Shown: positions 43,013 through 52,539, counted from the first letter of the stretch. The stretch is 64,000 nucleotides of DNA from Cellulomonas pakistanensis (GCF_016862755.1 NZ_BONO01000007.1:62001-126000); one strand, 5' to 3'. Numbers and translations are program-made. The notes: generated by a model not told the origin, from the letters alone.

Positions 43013-43828
43013 ATGCCCCGCATCGGCACCGTCCGCCCCCGCCAGCCCGCCGACGTCCGCGTCGCCGGCCTCGGCAAGCAGTACCCGACCCGGTCCGGCG
43101 GGACCGTCGCGGCGATGGCCGACGTCGACCTCGACGTCCCGGCCGGCGAGTTCGTCTGCGTCGTCGGCGCGTCCGGCTGCGGCAAGAGCACGCTGCTGCG
43201 GATCCTCGCCGGCTTCGAGGACGCCACGTCCGGCACGGTCACCGTCGCCGGCGCCCCGGTCACCGGGCCCGACCCCGAGCGCGGCGTCGTGTTCCAGGAC
43301 TACGGCCTGTTCCCGTGGCTGTCCGTCCGGGAGAACATCGCGTACGGGCCGCGGCAGGCCCGGCTGCAGCGGTCCGTCGTCACCGAGCGCACCGACCGGT
43401 TCCTCGCGGCCGTCGGGCTGACGCGGTTCGCGGACAAGTACCCGAGCGAGCTGTCCGGCGGCATGCAGCAGCGCGTCGCCATCGCCCGGGTGCTCGCCAA
43501 CGACCCGTCGCTGCTGCTCATGGACGAGCCGTTCGGCGCGCTCGACGCGCTGACCCGGTCGTCGCTGCAGGGCGAGCTGTCCCGGATCCACCGGGACACC
43601 GGCACCACCGTGCTGTTCGTGACGCACTCGATCGAGGAGGCCGTGTTCCTGGCCGACCGCGTCGTCGTGATGGCGGGCGGCGCGTCGCACGGCGTCCCGG
43701 GGCACGTGAAGGAGGTCGTCCGGATCGACCTGGCCGGCGAGCGCGACGTGACGTCCGCGGAGTTCAACGCGCTGAAGCGTCGCATCTCGGCCCTGGTCCA
43801 CGAGGAGGTCGCGGCCCCCGCGGCCTGA
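43013..43828 (+). CDS. ABC importer ATP-binding protein (SsuB/TauB type)
   Basis: A 271-residue ATPase with Walker A GASGCGKSTLL (about residue 52), Q-loop VVFQDYGLFPW, signature LSGGMQQRVAIARVL, Walker B LLLMDEPFGALD and switch His in FVTHSIEEAV. GGAAGGAGA precedes the ATG at 43013. It is the third gene of the importer, and its stop is 23 bp before hairpin B1. Confidence 0.95.
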   Translation: MPRIGTVRPRQPADVRVAGLGKQYPTRSGGTVAAMADVDLDVPAGEFVCVVGASGCGKSTLLRILAGFEDATSGTVTVAGAPVTGPDPERGVVFQDYGLFPWLSVRENIAYGPRQARLQRSVVTERTDRFLAAVGLTRFADKYPSELSGGMQQRVAIARVLANDPSLLLMDEPFGALDALTRSSLQGELSRIHRDTGTTVLFVTHSIEEAVFLADRVVVMAGGASHGVPGHVKEVVRIDLAGERDVTSAEFNALKRRISALVHEEVAAPAA

Positions 43829-43850
43829 CTCCGCCCCGCGCGGCTGCCCG

Positions 43851-43915
43851 CGCCGAGTGCCCAGAAACCCGCCCGGTTCGCCCCGGTTCGTCGGCGGGGT
43901 TCTGGACACTCGGCG
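43851..43915. terminator. Long hairpin B1
   Basis: A 23-bp stem with two mismatches (43851-43873 and 43893-43915; left arm starts CGCCGAGTGCCCAGAAACCC) encloses a 19-base loop. It lies 23 bp after the ATPase stop and 5 bp from the stop of the convergent membrane protein. Its sequence is related to the hairpin at 53048-53112. Confidence 0.72.
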
Positions 43916-43919
43916 TCCG

Positions 43920-44702
43920 TCAGGCCGGCGGCGGGTAGACGACGATCCCCTTGTGGCCCCGCGGCTCGACGAAGCCCTCCGCCTCCAGCTCCCGCTGCTG
44001 GCGGTCGGACTTCGCGGACGCGCCCACCGTCTCCCCCGGCAGCACGACCGCCCGGACGAGCTCGGCGGCCGCCGCGAGCGCCGCCCGCCGGTCCGCGTCG
44101 GGGTCGCGCAGGGCGACCCGGCCGAACCACCAGGTGGTCGCGTAGCGCGCCGGGGCCCGGAACAGGCCCCGGCGCTCCGCGGGCGTCCGCTCGGCGCGGT
44201 TCCGCAGCCACTCCAGGACCGCGACCGTGAGGCCGTAGGTCAGGAGCGCGCCGGAGGCGAGGAACACGCCGCCGACGACGGGCCCGGTCAGCACGTCGTG
44301 CCGGACCAGGCGCAGCAGCACGATCAGGACCACGAGCACGGCCAGCGCCCAGACGAGCACCGGCGTCCGGGCGAGCGAGACCGTGGTCCGCCGGTCGTCC
44401 CGGTGGTACTGCCCGCGGCCGAGCAACGACACCCGCGCGGGCCAGCACCACGCGGCCAGGACCGTGCGCATCGGGCCCCGGACGCCCGGCGGCAGGCCGT
44501 CGCACGCGTTCGTCCACGCGACGCCGGCCACGTCCCGAGCCCGGAGGGGGTGCCAGCCGATCGCGGCTGCGGCCGACCGGCGCGGGTCGGCCCCGATCGG
44601 CTGGTCGCGACCCCGCCCGGCGGCGTCCGGCTCGGCGGGATCCCGCCCGGCGGCGCCGCTCGCCGCACCCTCCTGCTCGGCGGGGTCCGTCCGGCGCGTC
44701 AT
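43920..44702 (-). CDS. Hypothetical membrane protein
   Basis: A 260-residue protein with no recognised family. Residues 1-50 are rich in Ala, Gly and Asp. Two membrane segments are seen (TPVLVWALAVLVVLIVLLRL and VVGGVFLASGALLTYGLTVA, about 118-165). The C-terminal soluble part ends with ETVGASAKSDRQQRELEAEG then FVEPRGHKGIVVYPPPA, which resembles the last strand-helix-strand of a GNAT acetyltransferase. It is 68 bp downstream of the beta-lactamase gene in the same direction and may be co-transcribed with it. ATG 44700-44702 is chosen. Confidence 0.6.
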   Translation of the reverse strand: MTRRTDPAEQEGAASGAAGRDPAEPDAAGRGRDQPIGADPRRSAAAAIGWHPLRARDVAGVAWTNACDGLPPGVRGPMRTVLAAWCWPARVSLLGRGQYHRDDRRTTVSLARTPVLVWALAVLVVLIVLLRLVRHDVLTGPVVGGVFLASGALLTYGLTVAVLEWLRNRAERTPAERRGLFRAPARYATTWWFGRVALRDPDADRRAALAAAAELVRAVVLPGETVGASAKSDRQQRELEAEGFVEPRGHKGIVVYPPPA

Positions 44703-44770
44703 GGCCGCAGCCTGCCGCGACGCCGCCCGGCCCGCACGCCGACGACGTCCGGGCCGCCGCCCCGGCCGCC

Positions 44771-45784
44771 TCAGGACGTCGCCGCGTACGCGCCCAGGAC
44801 CGTCCGCGCCGCCGCGGCCAGCACCGCGTCGTCCGGCTCGGCGTCCTCGTCCGGGTGGTCGGTCAGCACCGCCAGCACGATCGGCGCGCGCCCGGGCGGC
44901 CAGACCACCGCGACGTCGTTCCGCGACCCGTACCGCCCCGCGGTCCCGGTCTTGTCGCCGACGAGCCAGCCGTCGGGGGTCCCGGCGCGGATCGCGTCGA
45001 GGCCGGTCGTGCTCGCGGTCAGCCAGCCGACGTACGCCTCGCGGACGGCCGGGTCCAGGGCGTCGCCGAGGGCGTACGTGGCGAGCCCCTCGGCCAGGGC
45101 CCGGGGTGTCGAGGTCCGCGCCGGGTCGCCGGGCGTGAACGCGTTGAGCTCCGGCTCGTCGGCGTCGACCAGCGTCGTGGCGTCGCCGCGCGCCGCGAGC
45201 GCCGCCTGCAGCGCGGCCGGGCCGCCGAGGTACCGCAGCAGGACGTTGAGCGCGCCGTTGTCGCTCTCGGAGACGGCGGCCGCGCCGAGCTCGCCGATCG
45301 TCAGGTCCGCGCCGGCCGAGTCGCCCGTCACGGGCGCGTGGCCGACGCCGGCGACGTCGTCGGCCGTCACCGTCAGGGGCTGGTCGAGCACCGAGGTCGG
45401 CTGCCCGGCCAGCACCTCGCCGGCGGCCAGCGCCTTGAGCGTCGAGGCGTAGCCGAACCGCTCGTCCGCCCGGTACGCGACGGTGGCGCCGGAGCCGGTG
45501 TCGTGCGCGAACACGCCGACGCGCCGACCGGTCGACTGCTCCAGCGCGGCGAGGTCGGCCTCGACGGCGGCGGTCAGGTCGGCCGGGGCGGGGGACGGCG
45601 CGGTGGTGCTCGGCCCGGGCACGGCGGTGACCGTCCCGGTCGCCTGCTCGTCCGGCCCACCGGGCGTCCCTGGCGTGCAGCCCGCCGCGAGCGCCGCCGT
45701 CAGCGCGAGCGCGACGAGCCCGGCCCGCGCCCGGCGGTCGGCCCACGTCCGGCGCGCGGCCCACACCCGCCGGTCAGCGCGCAC
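44771..45784 (-). CDS. Class A beta-lactamase, lipoprotein-type
   Basis: A 337-residue exported serine beta-lactamase. After an Arg-rich N-terminus comes a hydrophobic segment ending in [11 protein letters not shown], a probable lipobox, then a Pro/Thr-rich linker. All four class A motifs are present in order: the nucleophile ASTLKAL (Ser-x2-Lys), SESDNGA (Ser-Asn pair), DEPELNAF (omega-loop Glu-x2-Leu-Asn) and [12 protein letters not shown] (Lys-Thr-Gly). It should hydrolyse penicillin-type drugs at the cell surface. Its GTG start (45782-45784) overlaps the hspR stop by 11 bp, placing it at the end of the heat-shock operon. Confidence 0.9.
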   Translation of the reverse strand: MRADRRVWAARRTWADRRARAGLVALALTAALAAGCTPGTPGGPDEQATGTVTAVPGPSTTAPSPAPADLTAAVEADLAALEQSTGRRVGVFAHDTGSGATVAYRADERFGYASTLKALAAGEVLAGQPTSVLDQPLTVTADDVAGVGHAPVTGDSAGADLTIGELGAAAVSESDNGALNVLLRYLGGPAALQAALAARGDATTLVDADEPELNAFTPGDPARTSTPRALAEGLATYALGDALDPAVREAYVGWLTASTTGLDAIRAGTPDGWLVGDKTGTAGRYGSRNDVAVVWPPGRAPIVLAVLTDHPDEDAEPDDAVLAAAARTVLGAYAATS

Positions 45785-46223
45785 CGGGCCGCCACAGCAC
45801 GATCGCCCCGCGCCCGTCGCCCGGCCGCGGCGCCTCGGCCGGGGCCTCCGCGCCGCGCCGCCGCTGACCTCGGCCCACCGCGACGACGTCGCCGGACGGG
45901 TGCGCGGTGAACACGCGCCGCCCGGGCTCGGCGAACGCGCGCAGGTAGTCGACCTGGCGGCGGAGCCGGTCGACCTCGGACTCGAGCTCGAGGATCCGCT
46001 TGATGCCGGCCAGGTTGACGCCCTCCTCCTGGGAGAGCCGCTGCACCTCGCGCAGCGTGGCGATGTCGCGCAGCGAGTACCGCCGCCCGCGCCCGCGGGT
46101 GCGGCCGGGCTGCACGAGCCCGAGCCGGTCGTACTGCCGCAGGGTCTGCGGGTGCATGCCCGCCAGCTCGGCGGCGACCGAGATCACGTAGACCTGCGCG
46201 TCCTCCGAGACCATCCCCACCAC
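45774..46223 (-). CDS. hspR: Heat-shock repressor HspR
   Basis: A 149-residue MerR-type repressor of the dnaK operon, which binds HAIR sites together with DnaK. The N-terminal winged helix reads [20 protein letters not shown] then [38 protein letters not shown] is the family-typical linker and a coiled coil follows. The C-terminus is rich in Arg, Gly and Ala. Start choice is between ATG 46221-46223 and 46212-46214. It is the fourth gene of dnaK-grpE-dnaJ-hspR; two HAIR sites lie before dnaK. Confidence 0.94.
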   Translation of the reverse strand: MVGMVSEDAQVYVISVAAELAGMHPQTLRQYDRLGLVQPGRTRGRGRRYSLRDIATLREVQRLSQEEGVNLAGIKRILELESEVDRLRRQVDYLRAFAEPGRRVFTAHPSGDVVAVGRGQRRRGAEAPAEAPRPGDGRGAIVLWRPGAR

Positions 46224-46238
46224 CTCCTCCAGCCGGGT

Positions 46239-46288
46239 CGGCCGACCGGCGCCGTCCCGGGGCGGAGGCCCCGGGACGCGGTCGGCCG
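46239..46288 (-). terminator. Strong hairpin in the dnaJ-hspR gap
   Basis: An inner perfect 10-bp stem (46254-46263 and 46268-46277, GGAG loop) sits inside an outer 9-bp stem (46239-46247 and 46280-46288), right after the dnaJ stop and before the hspR ribosome-binding site. It may attenuate or process the message between the two genes. Confidence 0.5.
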
Positions 46289-46290
46289 GG

Positions 46291-47304
46291 TCAGTCCTTG
46301 GCGCGCGCCAGCAGGTCGGCCCGCGGGTCCTCGCCGGACGTCGCGATCCCGAACGCCTGCACGGCCTCCTTCGCGGCGGCGTTGAGCCGCTGCGGGACGA
46401 CGACCTGCACGGTGACCAGCAGGTCGCCGGTGCCGCTCGCCGTCGTGACGCCGCGGCCCTTGACCCGCAGCGTCCGGCCCGACGGGGTGCCCGCCGGGAC
46501 CTTGAGGCGCACCTGGCCGCCGTCGAGGGTCGGCACCGGCACCTCGGCGCCCAGCGCGGCCTCGTCGAACGCGACCGGCAGGGTCACCCGGAGGTTGTTG
46601 CCGTCCAGCGCGAACACCGGGTGGGGCGTCACACGTACGGTGACCTCGAGGTCGCCCGCGGGCGCGCCGTTCTCCCCGGGGCGGCCCTTGCCGCGCAGCC
46701 GGATCTTCTGCCCGTCCCGGACGCCGGCGGGGATGCGGGCCTTGACGGTCCGCCCCTCGACGCCGAGCGCCACGGTCGAGCCCTCGACCGCCTGCCGGAA
46801 CGGCAGCGTGGTCACGGCCGACAGGTCGGCGCCGCGCCGGGCCGTGCGGCCCTGGCCGAAGCCCCCGCCGCCGCCGAACAGGCCGCCCAGCAGGTCCTCG
46901 AACCCGCCGCCGCCCGCGGCGCCACCGCCGGGCGTCCCCGCGCCCTGCGGGAACCGCACCCGGGTGCCACCGCCGCCGCCGAACACGCCGCCGAACAGGT
47001 CCTCGAACCCGCCGTTCGCGCCCCCGGCACCACCGGGCCCGCCCGCGCCCGCGCGGAACCGCGCGCCGCCGGCCATCGCCCGGAGCTGGTCGTACTGCTG
47101 CCGCTGCTCGGGGTCGGAGAGCACCGCGTAGGCCTCGCCGACCTCCTTGAACTTCGCTTCGGCCGCCGCGTCCCCGGGGTTGTGGTCGGGGTGCATCGTG
47201 CGGGCGAGCTTGCGGTACGCCTTCTTGATCGTGGCCGCGTCCGCGTCCTTGGCGACGCCGAGCACGGCGTAGAAGTCCTTCTCCAGCCAGTCCTGACCGC
47301 TCAC
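46291..47304 (-). CDS. dnaJ: DnaJ-type co-chaperone without zinc finger
   Basis: A 337-residue J-protein that stimulates DnaK ATPase. The J domain (about 8-75) includes [20 protein letters not shown] and the essential HPD in [10 protein letters not shown] Gly/Phe-rich region follows (about 80-160) with repeated [14 protein letters not shown] segments. The two C-terminal peptide-binding domains run from about 165 to 325. There is no Cys at all, so the zinc-finger domain of classical DnaJ is absent and the protein is CbpA-like. It lies 127 bp after grpE in the dnaK operon. Confidence 0.93.
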   Translation of the reverse strand: MSGQDWLEKDFYAVLGVAKDADAATIKKAYRKLARTMHPDHNPGDAAAEAKFKEVGEAYAVLSDPEQRQQYDQLRAMAGGARFRAGAGGPGGAGGANGGFEDLFGGVFGGGGGTRVRFPQGAGTPGGGAAGGGGFEDLLGGLFGGGGGFGQGRTARRGADLSAVTTLPFRQAVEGSTVALGVEGRTVKARIPAGVRDGQKIRLRGKGRPGENGAPAGDLEVTVRVTPHPVFALDGNNLRVTLPVAFDEAALGAEVPVPTLDGGQVRLKVPAGTPSGRTLRVKGRGVTTASGTGDLLVTVQVVVPQRLNAAAKEAVQAFGIATSGEDPRADLLARAKD

Positions 47305-47431
47305 GACGCCTCCTTCCGCTCTCTCGTCCGGTCCCCCGGGGCACGCGTCCCGCCCCGGACCGGGAACGACCCCGCGGCCGGGGCCGCGCCGTGACGACGC
47401 GGCCCCCGCCGGAGGGTCCTGATGATGCCCG

Positions 47432-48061
47432 TCACGCCTCCGGGTCGACGACCGCCACCCGGGCGGCGCGCACGATGCGCTCGCCCATGCGGTAGCCCGG
47501 CTGCAGCACCTGCTGCACCGTCGGCTCCGTGACGTCGGCCGAGTGCCCGTGCATGAGCGCCTCGTGCACCGTCGGGTCGAACGGCTCGCCGGCGGCGCCG
47601 TAGCGCTCGATGCCGAACCGGCCGACCGTGGCCTCGAGCTTCTCCGCGATCGACGCGAACGGGCCGACCAGGTCGCCGTGCTGGCGGGCCAGCTCGATGT
47701 CGTCGAGGACGCTGATCAGCGCCTCGGCGACCGACGCGACGCCCTGGTCCCGGGCGGTGACCGCCTCGGCCTTGGACCGCTTCACGTACGCGGAGTACTG
47801 CTGCTCGAGGTTGAAGTAGTCGGCGTTCCGCCGCTGCAGCTCGTCGAGCCGCTCGGCGGCCAGCTTCTGCGCCTCGACCAGGCCCTCCATCATCACGGCC
47901 TCCTCGGCGGCGGTCGCCGCCTCCTCGGCCTCGGCGAGGACCTGCTCCTCGGCGGTCGGCTCGCGCAGCTCCCCGGTCTCCGGGTCGATGCGCCGCTTGT
48001 CGGTCACGCGCGGGGCCTCCTCCTCGGGATCACGCCCCTGCGGGTTCGGCTGGTCGGTCAC
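47432..48061 (-). CDS. grpE: GrpE nucleotide exchange factor
   Basis: A 209-residue GrpE that releases ADP from DnaK. An acidic disordered N-terminus is followed by a long coiled coil (about 40-120, with [20 protein letters not shown]). The compact C-terminal beta domain contains [40 protein letters not shown] and [19 protein letters not shown] 48059-48061 overlaps the dnaK stop (ATGA). Confidence 0.96.
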   Translation of the reverse strand: MTDQPNPQGRDPEEEAPRVTDKRRIDPETGELREPTAEEQVLAEAEEAATAAEEAVMMEGLVEAQKLAAERLDELQRRNADYFNLEQQYSAYVKRSKAEAVTARDQGVASVAEALISVLDDIELARQHGDLVGPFASIAEKLEATVGRFGIERYGAAGEPFDPTVHEALMHGHSADVTEPTVQQVLQPGYRMGERIVRAARVAVVDPEA

Positions 48062-49926
48062 TTCTTGTCACCCTCGTCGTCGACGATCTCGGCGTCCACC
48101 ACGTCGTCGTCCTGCGCGGACGAGCCCGCCTGGCCGTCGGCCGGCTGCTCGCCGGCCGGGGCGCCCTCGGGCTGCTGGTTCGCCGAGTACAGCGCCTCGC
48201 CGATCTTCTGCGACGCGGTGACCAGCGCGGTCTGCTTCGCGGTGACCTCGGCCAGGTCGTCGCCCTCGAGCGCCTTCTTCAGGTCGTCGACGGCCGAGCG
48301 GACCTCGGTCTTGACGTCGTCGGACAGCTTGTCGTCGTTGTCGGTGAGCAGCTTCTCCGTGGAGTACACGAGCTGCTCGGCCGAGTTGCGGGTCTCCGCC
48401 TCCTCGCGACGCTTCTTGTCCTCGGCGGCGTGCGCCTCGGCCTCCTTGACCATGCGGTCGATCTCGTCCTTCGGCAGACCCGAGCCGCCGGAGATCGTCA
48501 TCGACTGCTCCTTGCCCGTGCCGCGGTCCTTGGCGGACACGTGCACGATGCCGTTCGCGTCGATGTCGAAGGTGACCTCGACCTGCGGGACGCCGCGCGG
48601 GGCCGGCGCGATGCCGGTCAGCTCGAACGTGCCCAGCGGCTTGTTGTCCCGCGCGAACTCGCGCTCGCCCTGGAACACCTGGATCAGCACGGACGGCTGG
48701 TTGTCCTCGGCCGTCGAGAAGATCTCGCTGCGCTTGGTCGGGATGGCCGTGTTGCGCTCGATGAGCTTGGTCATCACGCCGCCCTTGGTCTCGATGCCGA
48801 GGGACAGCGGGGTCACGTCGATCAGCAGGACGTCCTTGCGGTCGCCCTTGATGACGCCGGCCTGGAGCGCGGCGCCCACGGCCACGACCTCGTCCGGGTT
48901 GACGCCCTTGTTGGGCTCCTTGCCGTCGGTCAGCTCGCGCACGACGTCGGCCACGGCCGGCATGCGGGTGGAGCCGCCGACGAGCACGACGTGGTCGATG
49001 TCCGAGACCTTGATGCCGGCGTCGCGGATGACCGCGTGGAACGGCGCCTTGGTCCGCTCGAGCAGGTCGGCCGTCATCTGCTGGAACTGCGCCCGGGTGA
49101 GCTTCTCGTCCAGGTGGATCGGGCCGTTCTCCGACATCGAGAGGTACTGCAGGGACAGGTTGGTGCTGGTCGCGGACGACAGCTCCTTCTTGGCCTGCTC
49201 CGCCGCCTCGCGCAGACGCTGCAGGGCGATCTTGTCCTTCGACAGGTCGACGCCGGTCTGGTTCTTCACCTGGCCGACCAGCCACTCGACGATCCGGTTG
49301 TCCCAGTCGTCGCCGCCGAGGCGGTTGTCGCCGGAGGTCGCGCGGACCTCGATGGTCGAGAAGTCGTCGTCCTTGCCCACCTCGAGCAGGGAGACGTCGA
49401 ACGTGCCGCCGCCGAGGTCGAAGACGAGGATCAGCTCGTCCTCCTTGCCGCGCTCGAGCCCGTAGGCGAGGGCGGCCGCGGTCGGCTCGTTGACGATGCG
49501 CAGGACGTTGAGGCCGGCGACCTGGCCGGCGTCCTTCGTGGCCTGGCGCTCGGCGTCGTTGAAGTACGCCGGGACGGTGATGACGGCGTCCGTGACGGGC
49601 TCGCCCAGGTACTCCTCGGCGTCGCGCTTCAGCTTGCCGAGCACGCGGGCGGAGATCTCCTGCGCCGTGTACTTCTTGTCGTCGATCTCGGTGGTCCAGT
49701 CGGTGCCCATGTGGCGCTTGACGGACGCGATGGTGCGGTCGACGTTGGTGACGGCCTGCCGCTTGGCGACCTCGCCGACGAGGACCTCACCGGTCTTGGA
49801 GAACGCGACGACCGAGGGGGTCGTGCGGGCGCCCTCCGCGTTGGCGATGACGGTGGGCTCCCCGCCCTCGAGGACGGCGACCACGGAGTTCGTGGTGCCC
49901 AGGTCGATGCCGACTGCTCGTGCCAT
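48058..49926 (-). CDS. dnaK: Hsp70 chaperone DnaK
   Basis: A 622-residue Hsp70. The ATPase domain starts [20 protein letters not shown] and has [16 protein letters not shown] and [13 protein letters not shown]. The linker [14 protein letters not shown] leads to the substrate-binding domain and an Ala/Gln/Gly-rich tail ending [10 protein letters not shown]. The region after the ATPase start matches Gram-positive DnaK, which lacks a 24-residue insertion. It is the first gene of the operon, controlled by HspR through two HAIR sites upstream. Confidence 0.98.
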   Translation of the reverse strand: MARAVGIDLGTTNSVVAVLEGGEPTVIANAEGARTTPSVVAFSKTGEVLVGEVAKRQAVTNVDRTIASVKRHMGTDWTTEIDDKKYTAQEISARVLGKLKRDAEEYLGEPVTDAVITVPAYFNDAERQATKDAGQVAGLNVLRIVNEPTAAALAYGLERGKEDELILVFDLGGGTFDVSLLEVGKDDDFSTIEVRATSGDNRLGGDDWDNRIVEWLVGQVKNQTGVDLSKDKIALQRLREAAEQAKKELSSATSTNLSLQYLSMSENGPIHLDEKLTRAQFQQMTADLLERTKAPFHAVIRDAGIKVSDIDHVVLVGGSTRMPAVADVVRELTDGKEPNKGVNPDEVVAVGAALQAGVIKGDRKDVLLIDVTPLSLGIETKGGVMTKLIERNTAIPTKRSEIFSTAEDNQPSVLIQVFQGEREFARDNKPLGTFELTGIAPAPRGVPQVEVTFDIDANGIVHVSAKDRGTGKEQSMTISGGSGLPKDEIDRMVKEAEAHAAEDKKRREEAETRNSAEQLVYSTEKLLTDNDDKLSDDVKTEVRSAVDDLKKALEGDDLAEVTAKQTALVTASQKIGEALYSANQQPEGAPAGEQPADGQAGSSAQDDDVVDAEIVDDEGDKK

Positions 49927-49991
49927 GTCTGTGCTCCTTCGTCGTGCTGCGTGGTCCGGGGCGCGTCCCCGCGTGCGGGGGCCGCGCGCTC

Positions 49992-50012
49992 CTTGAGCCT
50001 GCTGCGCTCAAG
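49992..50012. promoter_or_regulatory. HAIR site 1 (HspR operator)
   Basis: CTTGAGC-N7-GCTCAAG matches the HspR-associated inverted repeat CTTGAGT-N7-ACTCAAG in spacing and 12 of 14 arm bases. It lies 66 bp before dnaK. Confidence 0.88.
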
Positions 50013-50054
50013 TCTGCGTCGCGGTCGGTCGCGGTGCAACTCCGCGGCGGCGAA

Positions 50055-50075
50055 CTTGAGTCTGCCTCACTCAAC
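50055..50075. promoter_or_regulatory. HAIR site 2 (HspR operator)
   Basis: CTTGAGT-N7-ACTCAAC matches the HAIR consensus in 13 of 14 arm bases. It lies 63 bp upstream of HAIR site 1, six helical turns away. Confidence 0.9.
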
Positions 50076-50124
50076 TACGGACCCTCGCGAGATGTTCCCG
50101 CCGCCACTCCGCCTGTCGACGGAT

Positions 50125-50187
50125 GCCGAGAATGCAGAAGATGCGGGCTTCGCGGGCCTCCAACCCCGCATCTTCTGCACTCTCGAC
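50125..50187. terminator. Long hairpin C2
   Basis: The left arm from 50125 (GCCGAGAATGCAGAAGATGC) pairs with the right arm ending near 50187 (two mismatches, about 22 bp). It lies 20 bp after the stop of the truncated TetR gene and upstream of the dnaK HAIR sites, so it insulates the heat-shock promoter. It is related to H1 at 13289. Confidence 0.68.
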
Positions 50188-50206
50188 GATCCGGACGGGT
50201 GGCGCG

Positions 50207-50737
50207 TCAGGCGGACTGGCCGGCCTGGAGACGGAGGCCCGCGAGCAGCAGGTCGAGGCCGGCGCGGAACTGCTCCGCGTCGTCGTGCGCGGCGAACTCG
50301 TCCGCGACGTGGTGCAGGAACGGGAAGGCGTCCTCGTCGAGCTCGCGCAGTCCCGCGCGGAACGTGGCGACGAACTCGTCGCGCTCGACGCGGCCGTCCC
50401 GGACCTCCGGCGGCGGGTCCTGGCCCCGGTCCGCCGCCACGCCGACGACGTAGGCCATGACCGCGGCCACCCCGTCGAACCGCTGCCGCGGCGTGAGGTC
50501 GAGCCGCATGAGCTGCTGGCCCATCCGGTCGTACAGCGTGAGGCCGTTGAGCTGCGTCCCGGCGTCCTGCAGGAAGTACGCGCCGAGCCAGGGGCGGTGC
50601 ACGGTCGCCGCGTAGAACGCGAGGGCCAGCTCCCGCAGGGCCGTGATCGGGTCGTCGGCGTCGCCGAGGTGCGCGGTCCGAGCCACGACGTCGGCGAGGA
50701 CGTGGTCCGCCGCGCGCCCGAGGAGCTCGTCCTTGCC
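50207..50737 (-). pseudogene. Truncated TetR-family regulator (C-terminal part only)
   Basis: The frame encodes the ligand-binding domain of a TetR regulator, from GKDELLGRAADHVLADVV to LLAGLRLQAGQSA, with ALAFYAATVHRPWLGAYFLQ and RMGQQLMRLDLTPRQRFDGV in between. In intact family members KDELL follows directly after the DNA-binding helices, so the whole helix-turn-helix (about 60 residues) is missing. At the same point an MFS transporter begins in mid-protein on the other strand. One deletion that removed the 5' ends of a divergent tetR/MFS pair explains both. It cannot bind DNA as it stands. Confidence 0.8.
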
Positions 50738-51532
50738 ACGATCGGCCTCGCGTGCTGGACCGCCACCAGCGGCGTCGAGCACGGCTGGACGTCGGCGTGG
50801 ACCTGGTCCGCGGGGGTCGGCGCGGCGCTCGCCCTGATCGGGTTCGTCCGGCACGAGCGCCGCACCGCGCACCCGATGCTCGACCTCACCCTGTTCCGGG
50901 ACGGCGTCGTCCGGGGTGCCGCGCTCGCGCAGGTCGGCACCTCGGTGGCCATGGCCGGCGTGATGTTCGGCCTGATCCTGCACTTCCAGTACGCGTACGG
51001 GTGGAGCCCCGTCCGCGCCGGGCTCGCGAACCTGCCCCTGATCGCGACGATGGTCCTCGCGACCCCGCTCTCCGAGGGCCTGGCGCGGCGGTTCGGCCAC
51101 CGGGTCGCGTGCCTCGTCGGCGCCGCGCTCCTCGCCGGCTCGCTGGGCGGGCTCGCCTGGGGCGTCGAGCACGGCTACCTCGCGATCGCCCTGCTCATGG
51201 TGACGTTCACGATCGGCCTGCGCACGATCATGACGATCTGCGCGGTCGCGCTCGTCAGCGCCATGCCGCAGAACCGCACGTCCCTGGGCGCCGCGCTGAA
51301 CGACACCGCGCAGGAGTTCGGCACGAGCGTCGGGACGGCCCTGGTCGGGACGCTCATCGCCGTGCTCGTGACGACCGTCCTGCCCGACGGCGCGTGGAGC
51401 GGGGCCCTCGTGGCGTCGTTCTTCCACGGCGAGCGCGTCGTCTACACGGTGCTCGCCGTCGTGGTCGCGCTGCTCGCCGGCGCGGGCGCCCTGTCGCTCA
51501 GCAGCTCGCGCGCGGTCGACGAGCACGCGTGA
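50732..51532 (+). pseudogene. Truncated MFS drug-efflux transporter (C-terminal half)
   Basis: The frame encodes the second half of a DHA2-type (14-segment) major facilitator, from LATIGLACWTATSGVEHGWT onward, with PMLDLTLFRDGVVRGAAL, ILHFQYAYGWSPVRAGLANL, NRTSLGAALNDTAQEFGTSV and a last membrane segment near the end. The first six or so membrane segments and the start codon are absent, and the homologous region begins abruptly at about 50732. The adjoining sequence is the antisense of the TetR remnant. It is therefore a deletion remnant and probably not functional. Confidence 0.8.
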
Positions 51533-51561
51533 GCCGCGCGGGGGCCCCGCGCCGGGTCGGG

Positions 51562-52539
51562 TCAGACCAGGTCGACCCGGTCCGCCTGCGGGCCGCGGTC
51601 GCTCTGCCGCACCTGGTACCGGACCCGGTCGCCCTCGTAGAGCGCCTCACCGTCGCGGACGACCGACACGTGCACGAACAGGTCCGGGCCGCCGTCGTCG
51701 GGCGTGATGAAGCCGAAGCCGCGGTCCGCGTCGAACCGCGCCACGACGCCCTGGCCACCCCGCTGCGGGGCGCGGGAGGAGCGGTCCTGGCCGCCGCGCG
51801 CGGGCGCACCCCGGCCCGGGGCGCCGCGTCCGGGCGCGCCGCGGCCGCCGCCCCGCGCCGACCCGCCGACCAGCCGCACGCCCTGGGCCTGCAGGCCCTT
51901 CTCGCCCTCGGACAGGCGGTAGCTCACCCGGTCGCCCTCGACGAGCTCGCCGATGTCGTCGGACAGCGTCCGGGCGTGCACGAACACGTCCTGGTCGCCG
52001 GAGTCGGGGGTGATGAAGCCGAAGCCCTTGCCGGCGTCGTACCAGGTCACGGTGCCGTCGGCACCGTCGTTCCGGTCGGCCGGCTGCCCCGCGCCGGCCA
52101 CGGACGAGGCCCGCAGCGGCAGGACGTGGTCGGCCTGCGGGCCCTTCTCTCCCTCGACGACCAGGAACGCGACCGGCTGGCCGTCGGTGAGCACCCCGCC
52201 GCCGACGATCGCCGAGCTGTGCACGAAGATCTCGCCGCCGCCGTCGCCCGGCGTGAGGAAGCCGTAGCCCTTGGCCGGCTCGTACCAGTTCACGGTGCCG
52301 AGGACGCCCTGGGCGGTGTCGTCGGCGACGTCGCCGGTGACCCGGACGCCGCGGGCCTGCGGGCCGCGGTCGCTCTCGCCGATCTCGAACTCGACGGCCT
52401 GGCCCTCGCGGAGCGACGCCGGGCCGTCCTGGCCGACGACCTCGGACGCGTGGACGAACAGGTCCTCGGCGTCGTCGCCGAGCGCGATGAAGCCGAACCC
52501 TCGCTCGGTGTCGAACCAGCGGACGGTTCCCTGCGGCAC
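51562..52539 (-). CDS. Four-domain cold-shock protein with Arg/Gly-rich linker
   Basis: A 325-residue protein built from four cold-shock domains. CSD1 starts [19 protein letters not shown] (residues 3-68), CSD2 [22 protein letters not shown]3 [19 protein letters not shown] and CSD4 [20 protein letters not shown]. Each keeps RNP1 (Gly-Phe/Tyr-Gly-Phe) and RNP2 (DLFVHA, EIFVHS, DVFVHA, DLFVHV), so all four should bind single-stranded nucleic acid. Between CSD3 and CSD4 is a flexible segment with repeated [10 protein letters not shown] and Arg-Gly-Gly units. Bacterial Csp proteins normally have one domain of about 70 residues. GAGGAG lies 7 bases before the GTG at 52537-52539. Confidence 0.9.
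   Translation of the reverse strand: MPQGTVRWFDTERGFGFIALGDDAEDLFVHASEVVGQDGPASLREGQAVEFEIGESDRGPQARGVRVTGDVADDTAQGVLGTVNWYEPAKGYGFLTPGDGGGEIFVHSSAIVGGGVLTDGQPVAFLVVEGEKGPQADHVLPLRASSVAGAGQPADRNDGADGTVTWYDAGKGFGFITPDSGDQDVFVHARTLSDDIGELVEGDRVSYRLSEGEKGLQAQGVRLVGGSARGGGRGAPGRGAPGRGAPARGGQDRSSRAPQRGGQGVVARFDADRGFGFITPDDGGPDLFVHVSVVRDGEALYEGDRVRYQVRQSDRGPQADRVDLV

Noticed and set aside
44771-45784. D-alanyl-D-alanine carboxypeptidase or inactive penicillin-binding-like protein instead of beta-lactamase
   Set aside because: The omega-loop Glu-x2-Leu-Asn motif, SDN and KTG are all present in class A order, which supports a true beta-lactamase.
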